NCBI RefSeq assembly: GCF_009936375.1
Contig: NZ_AP022332.1
Location: 3,132,501 to 3,196,500 of the forward strand
Length of the DNA: 64,000 nt
DNA from: Methylosinus sp. C49
GTDB taxonomy: Bacteria > Pseudomonadota > Alphaproteobacteria > Rhizobiales > Beijerinckiaceae
Direction of reading: 5' to 3'
Part shown: piece by piece, positions 26,611 to 35,239 of the stretch
Position numbering within the stretch: the first letter of the stretch is position 1
Layout: every line of letters starts with the position of its first letter
Notes under the pieces: model-generated
The model's input: the letters and a program-made list of their open reading frames with translations, nothing else
The model's database searches: none
What the model was told of the DNA's origin: nothing
Position numbers and translations under genes: made by a program

Positions 26611-27783
26611 GTGCAGAAAACTATCAAGCTTGCGCTGAACTCCTTTCCCTCAATCCCCCATTCACTTCGTGAGCCGCCAGATGGCGCCGCTGTGTCACAT
26701 CTCTTGGTTGACCTAGCCGACCTCTATCACCACTACTACCTGGACAGCTGGGGCATCGAGCCGCCCAATCCAAATCCCGCCCATTTCGAACACGTTCGCT
26801 ACCTCCTGCCATGTTCAGAGTTTCGGTTCTCGAAGGGAGGCCTCGGCACTGCCAAGACATTTAAGGGCAACAAATCAAACGAGCTTGGCCAAGCCTTCTG
26901 CCGCTGGTTCTTGAGCACTCACTTGGACATCCACTACATCGCCCACATCGAGGCTGTACGTGACCACGGAGCGCTTGCCAGCTACGGCGGTGTATCCGTA
27001 AAAACTGAGGAAATTGGGGAGGGAGACGGCCCGGATTATTTCTGTGCTTCAGGTAAGAATGAGATTTATCTGGCGGAGGCCAAGGGCACGCGTCACGCCG
27101 TTGGCTTTACGACCAAAGAATTCCAGACTTGGCGTAATCAGTTTAAACGGATCATGGTCAATGATGCAAAAGGTCAGCAACTACAAATAAAGGGCTACAT
27201 TGTTGCCATGCGTTGGGCAATGGAGACAGACAGCACGAAAATATATACTACACTATCGGCCGAGGATCCCGAGACCCTAGGCGAGCGGCCCGGAGATGAT
27301 AACCTCTCTGGCCTAGCGTATGCTACGAAATCGATCCACTACGCCGCAAGCCTACAACGCTTACGCCAGCCTTTGATCGCAGAGGCGCTGCTGCGGGGGT
27401 TCACGATCCCCGAAGAACTCCAATTCCGCTTGGTCTTGTGGGAATGCCTATTGCCGCTCTTCGCCAAGTTGCAATTCGTAGGCGGTTATTTCCCTGACCC
27501 CACCTGCCCTGGGCTCCCCTTTGAACGGACCCCGGACGGCAAATTCATTTATGCGTCGGCTGATCCCTTCCGGCTCGATATAGGCTCGGGCACCTTCTTC
27601 GGGATCGAACAGCATACCTTTACGATCCTCGCTGAGGCCGTGCGGACTGGTCCTGCTGAAGTCGGCCGACTACAGCCTCTGGAGGGCGGCACATTTGTCG
27701 CAAGCAGCGTGAGCCTGCTCCGTGATGGCCATATCGTGGGTCCTATAGAGTTCTTCCGACCGATCGGGATCATCACGGTCTAA
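26611..27783 (+). CDS. PD-(D/E)XK nuclease-like orphan protein
   Basis: A 390-residue protein of unknown family and clearly lower GC than its neighbours. Residues 90-165 carry what looks like a PD-(D/E)XK nuclease core: a helix with Glu (NELGQAFCRWFLSTH), then GDGPDYFCA, then EIYLAEAKGTRHA (E-x-K), a typical metal-binding set. The C-terminal 200 residues have no recognised domain. The start is probably GTG at 26611. It lies alone just after guaA, where islands often insert, which fits an acquired restriction or defence gene. The nuclease call is from motif pattern only. Confidence 0.55.
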   Translation: MQKTIKLALNSFPSIPHSLREPPDGAAVSHLLVDLADLYHHYYLDSWGIEPPNPNPAHFEHVRYLLPCSEFRFSKGGLGTAKTFKGNKSNELGQAFCRWFLSTHLDIHYIAHIEAVRDHGALASYGGVSVKTEEIGEGDGPDYFCASGKNEIYLAEAKGTRHAVGFTTKEFQTWRNQFKRIMVNDAKGQQLQIKGYIVAMRWAMETDSTKIYTTLSAEDPETLGERPGDDNLSGLAYATKSIHYAASLQRLRQPLIAEALLRGFTIPEELQFRLVLWECLLPLFAKLQFVGGYFPDPTCPGLPFERTPDGKFIYASADPFRLDIGSGTFFGIEQHTFTILAEAVRTGPAEVGRLQPLEGGTFVASSVSLLRDGHIVGPIEFFRPIGIITV

Positions 27784-27798
27784 GCACACCCCACCCCA

Positions 27799-28131
27799 TC
27801 ACATCCCCGTGACCACAGGCTCCCCGGCCTTCTGCCAGCCGATGATGCCGCCGCCGAAATGCGTGCTCACGTCGCGGCGGCCGAAGAGGCGGGCCTGCTC
27901 CATGGCGTTCACCGAGCGCTTGCCGGAGCGGCAATAGACCACCACCTTCTGGCCCTCGGCCGGAGCCGGGATCTTGCTCGGATCGAAGGCGGACAGCGGC
28001 ACGAACAAAGCGCCGTCGATATGGCCCTGGGCGTATTCGTCCGCCTCGCGCACATCGACGAGGATGATCGACTTGTCGGCGATGCCGCTCTTCAGATCGT
28101 CGAGGCTGATCTCGCTATACCACTCGGCCAT
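27799..28131 (-). CDS. Single-domain rhodanese-like sulfurtransferase
   Basis: A 110-residue rhodanese domain. The catalytic cysteine is in VVVYCRSGKRS; the N-terminal ILVDVREADEYAQGHIDGA (CH2A) and the C-terminal GGGIIGWQKAGEPV are typical. It is about the size of GlpE and PspE and has no signal peptide, so it is cytoplasmic. I chose the ATG at 28131 (MAEWYSEIS), which has GGGAAAGAG upstream. It converges with the orphan nuclease-like gene. Confidence 0.93.
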   Translation of the reverse strand: MAEWYSEISLDDLKSGIADKSIILVDVREADEYAQGHIDGALFVPLSAFDPSKIPAPAEGQKVVVYCRSGKRSVNAMEQARLFGRRDVSTHFGGGIIGWQKAGEPVVTGM

Positions 28132-28278
28132 GTCGCTCTTTCCCAAATTTCTACGCGGCCGCGCGAACGGGGCCGCGGCTGCGAAGGCTCGGGCAGCGGC
28201 TTGAAGCGTCGCGCTGGCGCGTTAGGTGGCTAGCCCTCGGGGGCGTTGTTTCCGCCATTTGACACAGGAGCTCCACAA

Positions 28279-28710
28279 ATGTCCAGAAACGCATCGCTCG
28301 CGCTCGCGGCCGCTGTGCTCGTCTCGGTCGCGGCCTCGCCCGCCTTCGCCGAAGTGCAGATGTTCAAGGGCGATCTCTCCGGCGGCGCGGAAAATCCGCC
28401 GAGCGCGAGCAAGGGCGTCGGCTCCATCGCCGTCACGCTGGATCCCAAGACGCGGAAAATCAGCTGGAAGGGCTATTTTGTCGGCCTCGAGGGCCAGGAG
28501 ATGAAGGCGCATTTCCACGGTCCCGCCAAGGCCGGCGAGAAAGCCGCGCCGGTGCTGCCGGTCGAGGCCGTGGAGGAGACCTTCCAGGGCTCGGCGACGC
28601 TCGACGCCAAGCAGGTCAAGCAGCTCGAGGACGGCCAGTGGTATTTCAACATCCACTCGGCCAAGCATCCCGAGGGCGAGCTGCGCGGACAGCTGAATCG
28701 CGTGCGGTGA
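28279..28710 (+). CDS. CHRD-domain secreted protein
   Basis: A 143-residue exported protein: signal peptide (MSRNASLALAAAVLVSVAASPAFA) and one CHRD domain (FKGDLSGGAENPPSASKGVGS, ISWKGYFVGLEGQEMKAHFH, WYFNIHSAKHPEGELRGQL). CHRD domains bind metal or ligands in extracellular proteins; the bacterial role is unclear. AGGAG lies before the ATG at 28279. It is divergent from rhodanese and converges with the ABC transporter. Confidence 0.9.
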   Translation: MSRNASLALAAAVLVSVAASPAFAEVQMFKGDLSGGAENPPSASKGVGSIAVTLDPKTRKISWKGYFVGLEGQEMKAHFHGPAKAGEKAAPVLPVEAVEETFQGSATLDAKQVKQLEDGQWYFNIHSAKHPEGELRGQLNRVR

Positions 28711-28719
28711 CGCCCTGCC

Positions 28720-30024
28720 CTATTGCGGATTCTCGAGGCTGAAGGTCTGCGCGCCTTCGTCATAGGCGAAAATCTCGCCATAGCGGCCCCAGGTGGTGAC
28801 GCTGCGCAGCGTCATCTCCGCATAGTCCTCGCTCATATAGTCCTCGAGCTCCTCGCGGAAGCGGGTGGCCGGCGCGTAATGCGACGGCCGCTCGTCCAAC
28901 ACGCGGCGGATGCGCTGCGCCAGCGGCACATAGGCGAGCAGATGGTCGCCGAACAGCTTCTTGCGCTGATCGACGTCCATCTCCGCGAAGCGCTTGCCGG
29001 CCGTCGTCAGCTTTATGTCGCCCTCGGCGAGCTCGGCGAAGCGCAGCAGCTGCAGCGTCTCGGCGACGGGGAAGAGATCGTCGATCTCGAGCTGCAAGCT
29101 GTCGGCGAGCGCGGGAAGATCGGCCTTGCCATCGTAAGGCGGCGCGGCGACCTCCTCGATCATGCCGGCGAGCGTGTTGGTGGAGACCGTCGGCAGCGCC
29201 ATGCCGAGGCCGAGGCCCGGGAAGGTCCCCTCGCGCTTGGGCGGCTCGGCGCGACGCGTCATCAGCGCATAGATCTGGTCCACGAGCTGGCGGAACTCGG
29301 GATCGAGACGATTGCGCGGATGCGCCAGCGTCACGCGAATTTCCGCGGCGATGCGGCCCGGATTGGAGGAGAGCACGACGATGCGGTCGCACATCAGCAC
29401 CGCCTCCTCGATATTATGCGTCACCATCAGAATGGATTTGATCGGCATGCGGCCTTCGACCCACAGATCGAGGAGATCGGTGCGCAAGGTCTCGGCGGTC
29501 AGCACGTCGAGCGCCGAGAAGGGCTCGTCCATCAAGAGAATATTGGGCGCGACGACGAGCGCGCGGGCGAAGCCGACGCGCTGGCGCATGCCGCCGGAGA
29601 TTTCCTTCGGATACGCATTCTCGAAGCCGTCGAGGCCGATGATGTCGATCGCCTTCAGCGCGCGGCGGCGCGCGTCCGCCTCGCGCACGCCTTTGGCGCG
29701 CAGGCCGAGCTCGACATTGGCGAGCACGGAGAGCCAGGGAAACAGGGCGAAGCTCTGAAACACCATGGCGACGCCATCGACCGGGCCGGCCACTTTCTCG
29801 CCGCGATAGAGAACGTCGCCCCCCGTCGGCCGCGCGAGGCCGGAGACGATGCGCAGCAACGAGGATTTGCCACAGCCGGAACGCCCGAGCAGGCCGACGA
29901 TCTCGCCATCGTCGAGCCGCAGCGAGATATCGTCGAGAACGATCGGGCCTTTTTCGCCGGAAGAGCGGCCATAGGCCTGGAAGACATTGCGGAGCTCGAG
30001 CAGAGGCGCTTTCGTCGCGGACAT
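28720..30024 (-). CDS. NitT/TauT-type ABC transporter ATPase with AAA-associated C-terminal domain
   Basis: A 434-residue ATPase. Residues 1-260 are the nucleotide-binding domain (LLGRSGCGKSSLLRI, ISGGMRQRVGFARALV, ILLMDEPFSALD, VTHNIEEAV), most like those of nitrate, sulfonate and taurine importers. The last 130 residues, after a linker, match the AAA-associated domain (GMIEEVAAPPYDGKADLPALADSLQLEIDDLFPV), which is thought to regulate transport. It lies 11 bp downstream of the permease gene on the same strand, so it forms a two-gene operon. The substrate is unknown. Confidence 0.9.
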   Translation of the reverse strand: MSATKAPLLELRNVFQAYGRSSGEKGPIVLDDISLRLDDGEIVGLLGRSGCGKSSLLRIVSGLARPTGGDVLYRGEKVAGPVDGVAMVFQSFALFPWLSVLANVELGLRAKGVREADARRRALKAIDIIGLDGFENAYPKEISGGMRQRVGFARALVVAPNILLMDEPFSALDVLTAETLRTDLLDLWVEGRMPIKSILMVTHNIEEAVLMCDRIVVLSSNPGRIAAEIRVTLAHPRNRLDPEFRQLVDQIYALMTRRAEPPKREGTFPGLGLGMALPTVSTNTLAGMIEEVAAPPYDGKADLPALADSLQLEIDDLFPVAETLQLLRFAELAEGDIKLTTAGKRFAEMDVDQRKKLFGDHLLAYVPLAQRIRRVLDERPSHYAPATRFREELEDYMSEDYAEMTLRSVTTWGRYGEIFAYDEGAQTFSLENPQ

Positions 30025-30035
30025 GGCGGAACCCT

Positions 30036-31769
30036 TCAGGACAGGCGCAGGCGCCGTTCGACGAAGCCGAACAATTGGCGCCAGAAGAGACGGTTGAACA
30101 ATATGACGACGACGCTCATCAGCGAGACGCCGAGCACGATCTTCGGATAGTCGCCGGCCGCGGTCGCTGCGGCGATATAGGCGCCTATGCCCTGCGCCTC
30201 GATCGTGTCGTCGCCCCATTTCACATATTCGGCGACGATGGAGGCGTTCCACGAGCCGCCCGAGGCAGTGAGCGCGCCGGTCACATAATAGGGGAAGATC
30301 GCCGGCAGAATGACGTTCTTCCACCAGGCGAAGCCGCGAATGCCGAAATTGGCGGAGACCTCGCGCAAATCGTTCGGAAAGGCCGAGGCGCCGGCGATGA
30401 CGTTGAACAATATGTACCATTGCGTGCCGAAGATGATCAGCAGCGACAGCCATATGTCGGGATCGAGCCGGAAGGTGAGAATGCCGACGACCGCTATGGG
30501 GAAGAGGACATTCGCCGGAAAGGCCGCCAGAAATTGCGCCAGCGGCTGAATCTTCTCGGCGATGCGCGGACGCAGGCCTACCCAGACGCCGATCGGAACC
30601 CAGACCAGCGTGGCGAGCGCGATCAGCACGACGACACGGATCAGCGTGTAGAAGGTCAGCAGCAGCGCATGGCGAAGCTCGTCCAGGCTGACGGCGCTGC
30701 GCACGAACTCGACCACGAGATAGAGCGAATAGAAGAACACCGCGCCGATCGCCGCGAACCAGACGATATCGAAGAGGACGGACGCCCGCCGGCTCTGCGG
30801 CAGGCGCGGCGACGCGAAGGGCAAGGTCAGCTTCCACAGCGAGGCGCGGCGAAGCAGCGAGGCCGGCCAGGCCGCGGCGACGCGCAGCCAGCGCGTTCGC
30901 ACGAAGAGATCGCGCACCCAGCTCTCGGCTTCGTCCTGCGAGGCGGAGAGCTCGACGCGAAACTTGCCCGAGAAGGCGACGATCGGGCGAAACAGCAATT
31001 GGTCATAAGCGAGAATGATGAGCGCCACCGCGACCACCGCCGCCACGACGCAATCGATGCGCTTGCTCTCGATCGCCAGCGCGAGATAGGAGCCGACGCC
31101 CGGCAGACGCACATTCACGTCGCCGACGGTGATCGCCTCCGAGGCGACGACGAAGAACCAGCCGCCGGACATGGACATCATCATGTTCCAGATGAGGCCC
31201 GGCATGGCGAAGGGCGCCTCGAGCTGCCAGAATTTCTGCCAGGGCGTGAGCCCGAAGCCCTTGGCCACCTCGTCGAGATCACGCGGCACGGTGCGCAGCG
31301 ATTGGTGGAAGGAGAAGGCCATGTTCCAGGCCTGGCTCGTGAAAATCGCAAAAATGGCCGCGCCCTCCGCGCCCAAAGTCGAGCCGGGGAAGAGGCCGAG
31401 GAAAAAGGTCACGGTGAAGGAGAGGAAGCCCAGCACCGGCACCGACTGCAGCACATCGAGCAGCGGCACCAGAATCATCTCGGCGCGGCGGCTCTTGGCG
31501 GCCAGCGTCGCATAGACGAGCGTGAAGAGCAGCGAGAAGCCGATCGCCGCGAACATGCGCAGAGTGGTGCGCAGGCCGTAATAGGGCAGCGCCGAATAAT
31601 CGAGCGATAATTGCGCCGTCTCCGGCGCCTCGAGCGGCAACGCCATGCCACGCCAGCCGAAAGCGGCGAGCGCGAAAACGCCGAGGACGAGCGCGAGGGC
31701 GACGAAATCCCAAAGATTGGGCAGAGTGCGGCGGCCGAGCGAGGTGAGCGCGACGAAATTATTGAGCAT
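30036..31769 (-). CDS. Fused double ABC transporter permease
   Basis: A 577-residue inner-membrane protein holding two complete BPD_transp_1-type permease domains in one chain, so one polypeptide replaces the usual pair. The EAA-type loops for contact with the ATPase are visible in each half (LDEVAKGFGLTPWQKFWQLEAP and LREVSANFGIRGFAWWKNVILP; each shown is a cytoplasmic loop). I chose the ATG at 31769 (MLNNFVALTSLGRR), ahead of the first membrane helix. No substrate-binding protein gene is next to it. Confidence 0.87.
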   Translation of the reverse strand: MLNNFVALTSLGRRTLPNLWDFVALALVLGVFALAAFGWRGMALPLEAPETAQLSLDYSALPYYGLRTTLRMFAAIGFSLLFTLVYATLAAKSRRAEMILVPLLDVLQSVPVLGFLSFTVTFFLGLFPGSTLGAEGAAIFAIFTSQAWNMAFSFHQSLRTVPRDLDEVAKGFGLTPWQKFWQLEAPFAMPGLIWNMMMSMSGGWFFVVASEAITVGDVNVRLPGVGSYLALAIESKRIDCVVAAVVAVALIILAYDQLLFRPIVAFSGKFRVELSASQDEAESWVRDLFVRTRWLRVAAAWPASLLRRASLWKLTLPFASPRLPQSRRASVLFDIVWFAAIGAVFFYSLYLVVEFVRSAVSLDELRHALLLTFYTLIRVVVLIALATLVWVPIGVWVGLRPRIAEKIQPLAQFLAAFPANVLFPIAVVGILTFRLDPDIWLSLLIIFGTQWYILFNVIAGASAFPNDLREVSANFGIRGFAWWKNVILPAIFPYYVTGALTASGGSWNASIVAEYVKWGDDTIEAQGIGAYIAAATAAGDYPKIVLGVSLMSVVVILFNRLFWRQLFGFVERRLRLS

Positions 31770-31989
31770 GAACGACCGGCTTTCGGCGAAGCGAGGCGCA
31801 GGGATGGCCGGCGGCTGGGGCTCCGGCGGGAGAGCATGTCGCACAGCCGGATACCGCCGTCATCTCCGCAGAGACGGGAAAAGCCATGCGCCGCCGTCCA
31901 ATGGCCAAGCCTTATGACAATTGCGTGTCGCCGCCGGACGGGATCGCCGAAATACGGCCTCAGAAGCAATCGGGAAACAATCCGCGCGC

Positions 31990-32487
31990 TCAGCGCGCCC
32001 CCATTGGCGCGGCGCGGGAATCGCGGCGGGAATCGCCCTTGGGCAGCGAGCCGGTCGGCGCGAGATCGATGCGCGCGCTGTCGAGCCGGTCGAGCCGGTC
32101 GAGCCGCTGTTCTAGCCGCTCCAGCCGCGAGGCGCCCGCGTCGCGCGCCGTCTCCAGCGCGCGCAGCCGCGCCCCGGCGCGCAGCGCCTCCTCGTCATGG
32201 CGTAGCGATTCGATCAGCGCCCGCGTCGCCCGCGCCTCGTCCAGCAGGCGGGCGATCTCGCGACGCTGCTCGAGCCCGAAGGAGACTTCCGGCTTCCAGT
32301 CGAGCGCCTTGGCGAGAGTCTGGCCGTCTATGCTCTGCGCGGCCTGCAGCGCATTTTTGACGCCGGTGCGCGAGCCCAGAACAAAGCCGGCCGCCGCGCC
32401 CGCGCCGATGGAGGCGACGATGACGCCGAGAAGCCGAAAAAACCGGAGGCCATTGGGCCGCGAAGAGCGCGCCGCCGCCGTCGACAT
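31990..32487 (-). CDS. Membrane-anchored coiled-coil protein, 165 residues
   Basis: Residues 18-40 form one membrane helix (LLGVIVASIGAGAAAGFVLGS). Residues 70-140 are a predicted coiled coil (LEQRREIARLLDEARATRALIE, then repeated RLERLEQRLDRLDRLD). The last repeats come from a short tandem repeat in the DNA near 32080-32120 (GTCGAGCCG units). This layout resembles small scaffold or septum proteins, but no family is recognised. Confidence 0.6.
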   Translation of the reverse strand: MSTAAARSSRPNGLRFFRLLGVIVASIGAGAAAGFVLGSRTGVKNALQAAQSIDGQTLAKALDWKPEVSFGLEQRREIARLLDEARATRALIESLRHDEEALRAGARLRALETARDAGASRLERLEQRLDRLDRLDSARIDLAPTGSLPKGDSRRDSRAAPMGAR

Positions 32488-32628
32488 GAGAGACCTCCTG
32501 AGCGACGCCGAGGCGATGTCTCAGTGGCCCGAGTGTCCGCGCCCATGGTTAACGGCAGGTTAAGCGCGCGTGGCCGCCGGCGCGAGACGCGTCCGACGGC
32601 CGGAACGATGCTTTCGAAGAGCGCTTCG

Positions 32629-33081
32629 TCAGTGCGCGCGCTGCTTCATGGCGCGATGCGGAATGTCGCTATAGGGCGCGATGCCATGGCCGCCGACCGA
32701 CGAGCGCCCCTGATTGCTATAGGAGCCGCCTTGGCTGGAGGAGGAGCGGCCCTGGATCGCCGAGCGCGCCTGCGCGCCGCTCTGGCCGGCGACGCGCGCC
32801 TTGCCGGAGGCAGAGCCATATTTGCCGGAGGCCTTGCCATATTTGGAATATTTCTGAGACGACCAGCTTCCGCCCGCGGCGGAGGAGCGGCCTTTCGTCG
32901 CCTTGGAGGCGCGCGCGCCCGGATAGTCCTGATAACGAGCCTTGGCGATATCTGAGGCCGCGCCGGCGGCGAGCGCCGGAACCGCCGAGGGCAGAGCGAG
33001 CGCCGGAGCCGTCATCGCCGGTATCGACATGGCCAGCAATCCGAGCGCGACCGCGCCCATCGTCAGATTCGTGAGGTTCAT
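32629..33081 (-). CDS. Secreted low-complexity Ser/Gly/Lys-rich protein
   Basis: A 150-residue protein with a signal peptide (MNLTNLTMGAVALGLLAMSI ... ALA). The mature part is dominated by Ser, Gly, Lys, Tyr and Ala with SYSKYGKASGKYGSASGKA-like repeats, so it is probably disordered at the cell surface. The frame is kept open over the entire length and the codon bias is normal for the region. No family is recognised. Confidence 0.55.
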   Translation of the reverse strand: MNLTNLTMGAVALGLLAMSIPAMTAPALALPSAVPALAAGAASDIAKARYQDYPGARASKATKGRSSAAGGSWSSQKYSKYGKASGKYGSASGKARVAGQSGAQARSAIQGRSSSSQGGSYSNQGRSSVGGHGIAPYSDIPHRAMKQRAH

Positions 33082-33328
33082 TTGCACACTCCCGTATCGC
33101 GAGCTCTGGAAAGATCCCGCGGCGGCCCCCCAGGGCGTCACAACGTGCGGGACGCGGGTCGGTTCCCTCGGCTCTCGCCGCGCGCCGCCGCGCTGGAGCC
33201 CGCCCAAAGGGGCGGCGGAGCGCAAGATTGCAAGTGGAGGCGACGCTACCTATAGTCCGCGCCAATTCCGGCCGCGATCATCAGGTAAAGAGCCGGAGCC
33301 CCGCAAAGCCCAAGGGAAGCCCCAAATC

Positions 33329-35239
33329 ATGCTGGAAGGCCTGCGCATCGCCTCGCAACATCGGATCGGCCGCATCATCCTCGGGCTCGTCATGGGCTTT
33401 ATCGCGCTGAGCTTCGCGGTGTGGGGCATAGGCGACGTGTTCCGCGGCTTCACCTCCACGCGCCTCGCCAAGGTCGGCTCGGGCGAGATTTCGATCGAGG
33501 CCTATCGCAGCGCCTATCAGAACGAGCTGCGCCGCCTGCAGCAGCGCGCCCGCCGCGCCATCACCAATGAGGAGGCCCGCCGCTTCGGCCTCGATCAGCA
33601 GGTGCTGCAGCGCATGATCACCGATCTCTCCCTCGACCAGAAGACGAAGGCGCTCGGCCTCGCCATCTCCGAGGACGAGACCTTGCGCCTCACCCGCGAC
33701 GAGAATGTCTTCAAGGGTCCGACCGGCAAATTCGACTCCGACCGCTTCAAGCAGCTCATTCGCGACGCCGGCTATACGGAGCGCAGCTTCCTCCTCGAGC
33801 AGAAGGGAAGCTATTTGCGCAAGACGCTGACCGATTCCATCGTCTCCGGTCTGGAGCCGCCGCGCCTAGTGCTGGAGGCGCTGCATCGCTTCCGCAATGA
33901 GATCCGCGAGGTCGACTACTTCCTGCTCCCCGCCTCCGCCGTGGGCGAGGTCGCCAAGCCGAGCGAGGAAGAGCTGAAGAAATATTTCGCCGATCGCGAG
34001 CAGAGCTTCCGCGCCCGCGAATATCGCAAGCTCGCGCTGCTCACCGTGACGCCGGCCTCGCTCGCCGAGCCGCAGAAGGTCGCCGAGGCCGACGTCCGCA
34101 AGCTCTATGACGAGGTGAAGGCCAAGCGCTACGGCACGGCCGAGAAACGCCATTTGCGCCAGATTCTCTTCGCCTCGAAAGACGAAGCCGAGAAGGCGCT
34201 GGAGCGTCTGAAGGGCGGCCTCTCCTTCGACGCGCTCGCCGGCGAGCGCAAGCTCTCGCAAAAGGACATAGACCTCGGCCTGCTCGAGGCGCACGACCTC
34301 GGCGACAAGCAGATCGCCGAAAAAGTCTTCTCCTCGCGCGAGCCGGGCTTCGTCGGCCCCATTCAGACCGCCTTCGGCGCGGCGATCCTTCAGGTCGAGA
34401 AAATCATCCCCAGCGTCTTCACCCGCAGCTATGAGGAAGCCGCCGACGAGTTGCGCCGCGAGATCGCGCAGGGGCGATCGGCTCCGTCCGTGCGCAAGCT
34501 GCATGACGCGATCGAGGATCAGCGCACCGGCGGCAAGACGTTGGCCGAGGCCGCCAAGGCCGCCGGGCTCGATGTCGTGACGATAGAGGCGGTGGATTCC
34601 ACGGGCCTCGATCCCGCCGGCAAGAATGTTCCCGGCCTCTTCGGCTCCGAGGATCTGCTGAAGGCTGTGTTCGCCTCCGACGTCGGCGTCGACAATGACA
34701 CTGTGCCGACGCGCGACGGCGGCTATGTCTGGTTCGAGATCGCCAAGGTGGAGCCGGCGCGCCAGCGCAGCTTCGACGAGGTGAAGGAAGCCGTCGAGAC
34801 CGCTTTGCGCGGCGAGAAGCAGCAGAAGGCGCTGACCGAGCGCGCCGAGGCCCTGACCACGGAGCTGCGCGGCGGCAAGGCGATAGAGGACGTCGCCAAG
34901 GGCGCCGGCGCCGAGGTCCGGCATGTCGGCGATGTGAAGCGCGCGCCGCATCCAGAGCTGACGACCGCGGCCATCGTCGCCATTTTCGAAGCGCCGCCCA
35001 AGGGCGCCGGCTCGGCCGCCGTCGATGGCGGACGCCTCGTCTTCGAGGTGAAGAGCGCATCGACCCCCGCCTATGATCCCGCCTCCCTCGAGGCCAAGGC
35101 GGCGGCCGACCAGCTGCGGCCGGCCTTCACCAATGATATTCTCGAGCAATATGTCGGCGCGCTCGAGAAGGTCTACAGCGTCTCGATCAACGAGCAAGCG
35201 TTGCAGGCGGCGACCGGCGGAGCGGAAAAGAACCCGTGA
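33329..35239 (+). CDS. SurA/PpiD-like periplasmic peptidyl-prolyl isomerase and chaperone
   Basis: A 636-residue inner-membrane-anchored protein. Residues 14-36 are the signal anchor (IILGLVMGFIALSFAVWGIGDV), followed by the SurA_N-like chaperone region, a parvulin-type PPIase domain (HLRQILFASKDEAEKALERL, LGLLEAHDLGDKQIAEKVF) and a long C-terminal part with a second weak parvulin-like repeat. This is the PpiD layout; it helps outer-membrane proteins fold as they leave Sec. I chose the ATG at 33329. The stop overlaps the GTG start of trpE, so translation is coupled. Confidence 0.88.
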   Translation: MLEGLRIASQHRIGRIILGLVMGFIALSFAVWGIGDVFRGFTSTRLAKVGSGEISIEAYRSAYQNELRRLQQRARRAITNEEARRFGLDQQVLQRMITDLSLDQKTKALGLAISEDETLRLTRDENVFKGPTGKFDSDRFKQLIRDAGYTERSFLLEQKGSYLRKTLTDSIVSGLEPPRLVLEALHRFRNEIREVDYFLLPASAVGEVAKPSEEELKKYFADREQSFRAREYRKLALLTVTPASLAEPQKVAEADVRKLYDEVKAKRYGTAEKRHLRQILFASKDEAEKALERLKGGLSFDALAGERKLSQKDIDLGLLEAHDLGDKQIAEKVFSSREPGFVGPIQTAFGAAILQVEKIIPSVFTRSYEEAADELRREIAQGRSAPSVRKLHDAIEDQRTGGKTLAEAAKAAGLDVVTIEAVDSTGLDPAGKNVPGLFGSEDLLKAVFASDVGVDNDTVPTRDGGYVWFEIAKVEPARQRSFDEVKEAVETALRGEKQQKALTERAEALTTELRGGKAIEDVAKGAGAEVRHVGDVKRAPHPELTTAAIVAIFEAPPKGAGSAAVDGGRLVFEVKSASTPAYDPASLEAKAAADQLRPAFTNDILEQYVGALEKVYSVSINEQALQAATGGAEKNP

